5,751 nucleotides of DNA from Paenarthrobacter nitroguajacolicus JCM 14115 (GTDB lineage Bacteria; Actinomycetota; Actinomycetes; Actinomycetales; Micrococcaceae). The stretch's first letter is position 1, and every line of letters starts with the position of its first letter. Below are positions 1-5,751 of the stretch, in pieces. The position numbers and the translations under genes were made by a program. The DNA lies in contig BBFS01000160.1 of NCBI GenBank assembly GCA_001313365.1, positions 1-5,751 of the forward strand, given 5' to 3'. The notes under the pieces were generated by a model that worked only from the letters and a program-made list of their open reading frames with translations, searched no databases and had not been told where the DNA came from.

Positions 1-2
1 TC

Positions 3-23
3 TGTTGTTTGAGAACTCAATAG
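3..23 (+). promoter_or_regulatory. rRNA leader antitermination site (boxA followed by boxC)
   Basis: The stretch TGTTGTTTGA (3-12) runs directly into GAACTCAATAG (13-23). The second element is the boxC RNA known to bind the KH domains of NusA in Mycobacterium tuberculosis, and the same arrangement sits in mycobacterial rRNA leaders. The expected role is to recruit Nus factors onto the nascent RNA, so that RNA polymerase resists termination while making untranslated rRNA. It lies about 175 bases before 16S, a normal place for it. The operon promoters must lie upstream, outside the window. The sequence match is seen directly; the function is transferred from mycobacteria. Confidence 0.85.
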
Positions 24-196
24 TGTGCCAAGTTTGTTGATACCGATTGTTTTATCAATTGGTTGAAATTATGGCTGGATCATTGCGCACCCCCCGTGTG
101 TGGTGGTCTGGTTTTCAGCTGGTTTCGAATTTTGTGCAGCCGTGTTCGCCGTTATTTCCGGTGGGTGTGGTTGTGTCTGTTTGGTTTTGTTTTACT
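24..196 (+). other. 16S leader (transcribed, removed during processing)
   Basis: This is the transcribed leader between boxC and mature 16S. It holds the left arm of the 16S processing stem (26-42) and a local alternative hairpin in which TTGATA (37-42) pairs with TATCAA (53-58) and CCGATTG (43-49) can pair with CAATTGG (56-62). The rest is rich in G and T. A frame opening near 47 reads through into 16S and has no coding character, so I call no gene. The C6 tract at 90-95 may be lengthened by the homopolymer error seen throughout the window. Confidence 0.75.
26..42 (+). other. Left arm of 16S precursor processing stem
   Basis: Three consecutive blocks here are each complementary to blocks downstream of 16S: TGCCAA (26-31) with TTGGCA (1865-1870), GTTTG (32-36) with CAAAC (1856-1860), and TTGATA (37-42) with TATCAA (1845-1850). 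All 17 bases on this side pair, while the other side carries two bulges. Flanking repeats that bring the two ends of 16S together are the normal RNase III substrate in bacteria. The bulges make this less certain than the 23S stem, and the local hairpin at 37-58 competes with it. Confidence 0.55.
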
Positions 197-1741
<1,545 letters not shown>

Positions 1742-1760
1742 AGCTGCTAGCAACTGGTTG

Positions 1761-1810
1761 CTGCGCCTGCATGGGTGTGGTGGTGGTTGTCAGTGTTGCC
1801 CATTGCGCAG
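1761..1810 (+). repeat. Bulged hairpin at the start of the spacer
   Basis: CTGCGC (1761-1766) pairs with GCGCAG (1805-1810), and inside it ATGGG (1771-1775) pairs with CCCAT (1799-1803). An asymmetric internal loop separates the two and a 23-base G/T-rich loop closes the structure. It sits 23 bases after the 16S end, so it could position the 3' processing cut. The pairing is seen directly; the role is a guess. Confidence 0.45.
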
Positions 1811-1844
1811 GCGTCTGTTCTGCGGTGGGTGCTCATGGGTGGAA

Positions 1845-1870
1845 TATCAACGAATCAAACTTGTTTGGCA
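1845..1870 (+). other. Right arm of 16S precursor processing stem
   Basis: TATCAA, CAAAC and TTGGCA occur here in the reverse of the order of their complements in the leader (26-42), as a long-range helix needs. CGAAT (1851-1855) and TTGT (1861-1864) would bulge out. It lies about 110 bases past the 16S 3' end, while the left arm lies about 155 bases before the 5' end, so the two are roughly symmetric. Confidence is moderate because the helix is interrupted. Confidence 0.55.
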
Positions 1871-1986
1871 TGGCCTTCACCGGTTGTGTCCTGGTGCCAG
1901 TACGGCAACCTGTGTCCCTTTTGGGGGGGTGTGGTGTTGTGTGGAACGCGTCGGGGCGTGGATTGTGTGGGGTTGTGTTTGGCGCA

Positions 1987-2017
1987 CTGTTGGGTCCTGA
2001 GGCAACAGGACCTTTTT
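1987..2017 (+). terminator. Terminator-like hairpin inside the spacer, with an alternative fold
   Basis: GGTCCTG (1993-1999) and CAGGACC (2006-2012) form a perfect seven-base-pair stem over the loop AGGCAA, followed at once by five T (2013-2017), the shape of an intrinsic terminator. CTGTTG (1987-1992) can instead pair with CAACAG (2003-2008), which excludes the first stem. The TTGGGTCCTGAGGCAACA core recurs in actinobacterial 16S-23S spacers, as I recall them, so it is probably a conserved spacer structure. Termination here would cut off 23S and 5S, so the antitermination boxes would have to override it if it is active. Confidence 0.5.
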
Positions 2018-2119
2018 GCAGCAATGCGGAGAGCATCTTCTGGTGTTTCTTTTGTTCCTGCTTCCGGTACTTACCATCGTGTCCCCTGTTTGTGGGGGTG
2101 GTGGTGGTCTGGTTGACGG

Positions 2120-2155
2120 GGGTTGTTGTTTGAGAACTACATAGTGGACGCGAGC
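2120..2155 (+). other. Left arm of 23S precursor processing stem
   Basis: These 36 bases are complementary to 5481-5516, beyond 23S: by my count 32 Watson-Crick pairs, two G-U pairs (at 2131 and 2138) and two mismatches (A-C at 2133, A-A at 2153). The core 2139-2152 pairs without interruption for 14 bases. This is the long helix that closes the 23S loop in the precursor and is the expected RNase III target. The arm contains the spacer copy of boxA/boxC. Confidence 0.88.
2124..2144 (+). promoter_or_regulatory. Spacer copy of boxA/boxC antitermination site
   Basis: TGTTGTTTGA, the leader boxA, recurs here, followed by GAACTACATAG (2134-2144) in place of the leader GAACTCAATAG. A Nus-factor site before each large rRNA is a known arrangement; E. 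coli also has a spacer boxA. This copy would let the elongation complex be recharged before 23S. The boxC variant differs from the leader at two bases, so NusA binding is inferred and may be weaker. Confidence 0.75.
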
Positions 2156-2159
2156 ATCT

Positions 2160-2209
2160 AGAACACGCACGTGGCTGGCCCTTTTTGGGGGGGTTGGTGT
2201 GTGTGTTCT
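2160..2209 (+). repeat. Stable hairpin just upstream of 23S
   Basis: Bases 2160-2170 pair with 2199-2209 over 11 positions with one G-U pair (2167 with 2202); within it GAACACGCAC faces GTGTGTGTTC. Further in, CCC (2179-2181) can pair with part of the G7 run (2187-2193) across a T5 loop. The G7 run is probably over-called, so the inner part cannot be trusted. The hairpin sits directly after the 23S stem arm and about 75 bases before the mature 23S start. Confidence 0.65.
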
Positions 2210-2282
2210 TACAGCAATTTCTTATGAATGAACCTGGCCCTTGTGGTCATGGTTCTCTCGAGTAAGTTTATTGATCTTGTGT

Positions 2283-5468
<3,186 letters not shown>

Positions 5469-5628
5469 ACACAACACACTGCACGCGTCCACTATGTGGT
5501 TCCCGAACAACAACCCGCTTGTTCCAGGAACCAACAACTAAATAACAACACCACAGTTGTAACCACCAAAGATTTCCCACCCCCGAAAAACGCCCACACC
5601 AGGCAAAACACGGGGGACGGGTAACAAG
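5469..5628 (+). other. 23S-5S internal transcribed spacer
   Basis: About 160 bases rich in A and C on this strand, the mirror of the G/T-rich 16S-23S spacer. Its first part (5469-5516) continues the 23S closing helix. The remainder (5517-5628) has short repeats of CAACAAC type and no tRNA, gene or strong hairpin that I can support. I see no T-rich terminator, as expected in mid-operon. Confidence 0.85.
5481..5516 (+). other. Right arm of 23S precursor processing stem
   Basis: This is the reverse complement partner of 2120-2155, starting 12 bases past the mature 23S end. CGCGTCCACTATGT (5484-5497) is the uninterrupted core. Because it faces the boxA/boxC copy, it reads as an approximate antisense of an antitermination site. 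It can form only after the whole of 23S has been transcribed. Confidence 0.88.
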
Positions 5629-5751
5629 GTTACGGCGGTCATAGCGTGGGGGGGAAACGCCCGGTCCCATTCCGAACCCGGAAGCTAAGACCCACAGCGC
5701 CGATGGTACTGCACCCGGGAGGGTGTGGGAGAGTAGGACACCGCCGGACAA
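5629..5751 (+). rRNA. rrf: 5S ribosomal RNA, reaching the right edge of the window
   Basis: Small structural RNA of the large subunit. CGGCGGT near the 5' end pairs with ACCGCCG near the 3' end to close helix I. CCCATTCCGAACCCGG and GATGGTACTGCACCCGGGAGGGTGTGGGAGAG-type sequence, present in order, are the conserved loop B/C and helix IV-V regions of actinobacterial 5S. The G7 run at 5648-5654 is longer than the five G I expect. At 123 bases less that excess it matches the usual length of about 120, so the gene is complete or lacks at most one or two terminal bases. The operon terminator lies outside the window. Confidence 0.96.

Overview
This window is one complete ribosomal RNA operon, read left to right on the + strand: leader tail, 16S rRNA, a 545-base spacer without tRNA genes, 23S rRNA, a short 23S-5S spacer, and 5S rRNA running to the right edge. 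I find no credible protein-coding gene; the open frames here fall inside rRNA genes or their structured spacers.

Organism: the 16S variable regions, the mycobacterial-type leader antitermination box, the long helix-54 insertion in 23S and the gapless actinobacterial 5S point to a high-G+C Gram-positive. From memory of these sequences, the 16S is closest to Micrococcaceae (the Arthrobacter, Renibacterium and Psychromicrobium neighbourhood). The genus call is tentative because I could run no search.

Layout: 1-196 leader (boxA/boxC at 3-23; promoters lie outside the window); 197-1737 16S; 1738-2282 spacer with a terminator-like hairpin, a second boxA/boxC copy and a strong hairpin just before 23S; 2283-5468 23S; 5469-5628 spacer; 5629-5751 5S. 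The transcript is designed to fold: the spacer at 2120-2155 is complementary over 36 bases to 5481-5516 beyond 23S, and the 16S flanks (26-42 and 1845-1870) also pair. These are the expected precursor-processing stems. The boxA/boxC copies are expected to load Nus factors, so that RNA polymerase reads through this structured, untranslated RNA.

The strangest property is not biological. G and C runs at positions that are four or five bases long in almost all bacterial rRNA are lengthened here by one to three bases dozens of times, including in the catalytic 23S P-loop. A and T runs are normal, and no G/C run I counted exceeds seven. The rest of each conserved region is intact. I read this as a sequencing or consensus error specific to G/C homopolymers. 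Gene lengths are therefore inflated and exact spacer sequence is unreliable. I found no undescribed biological system.
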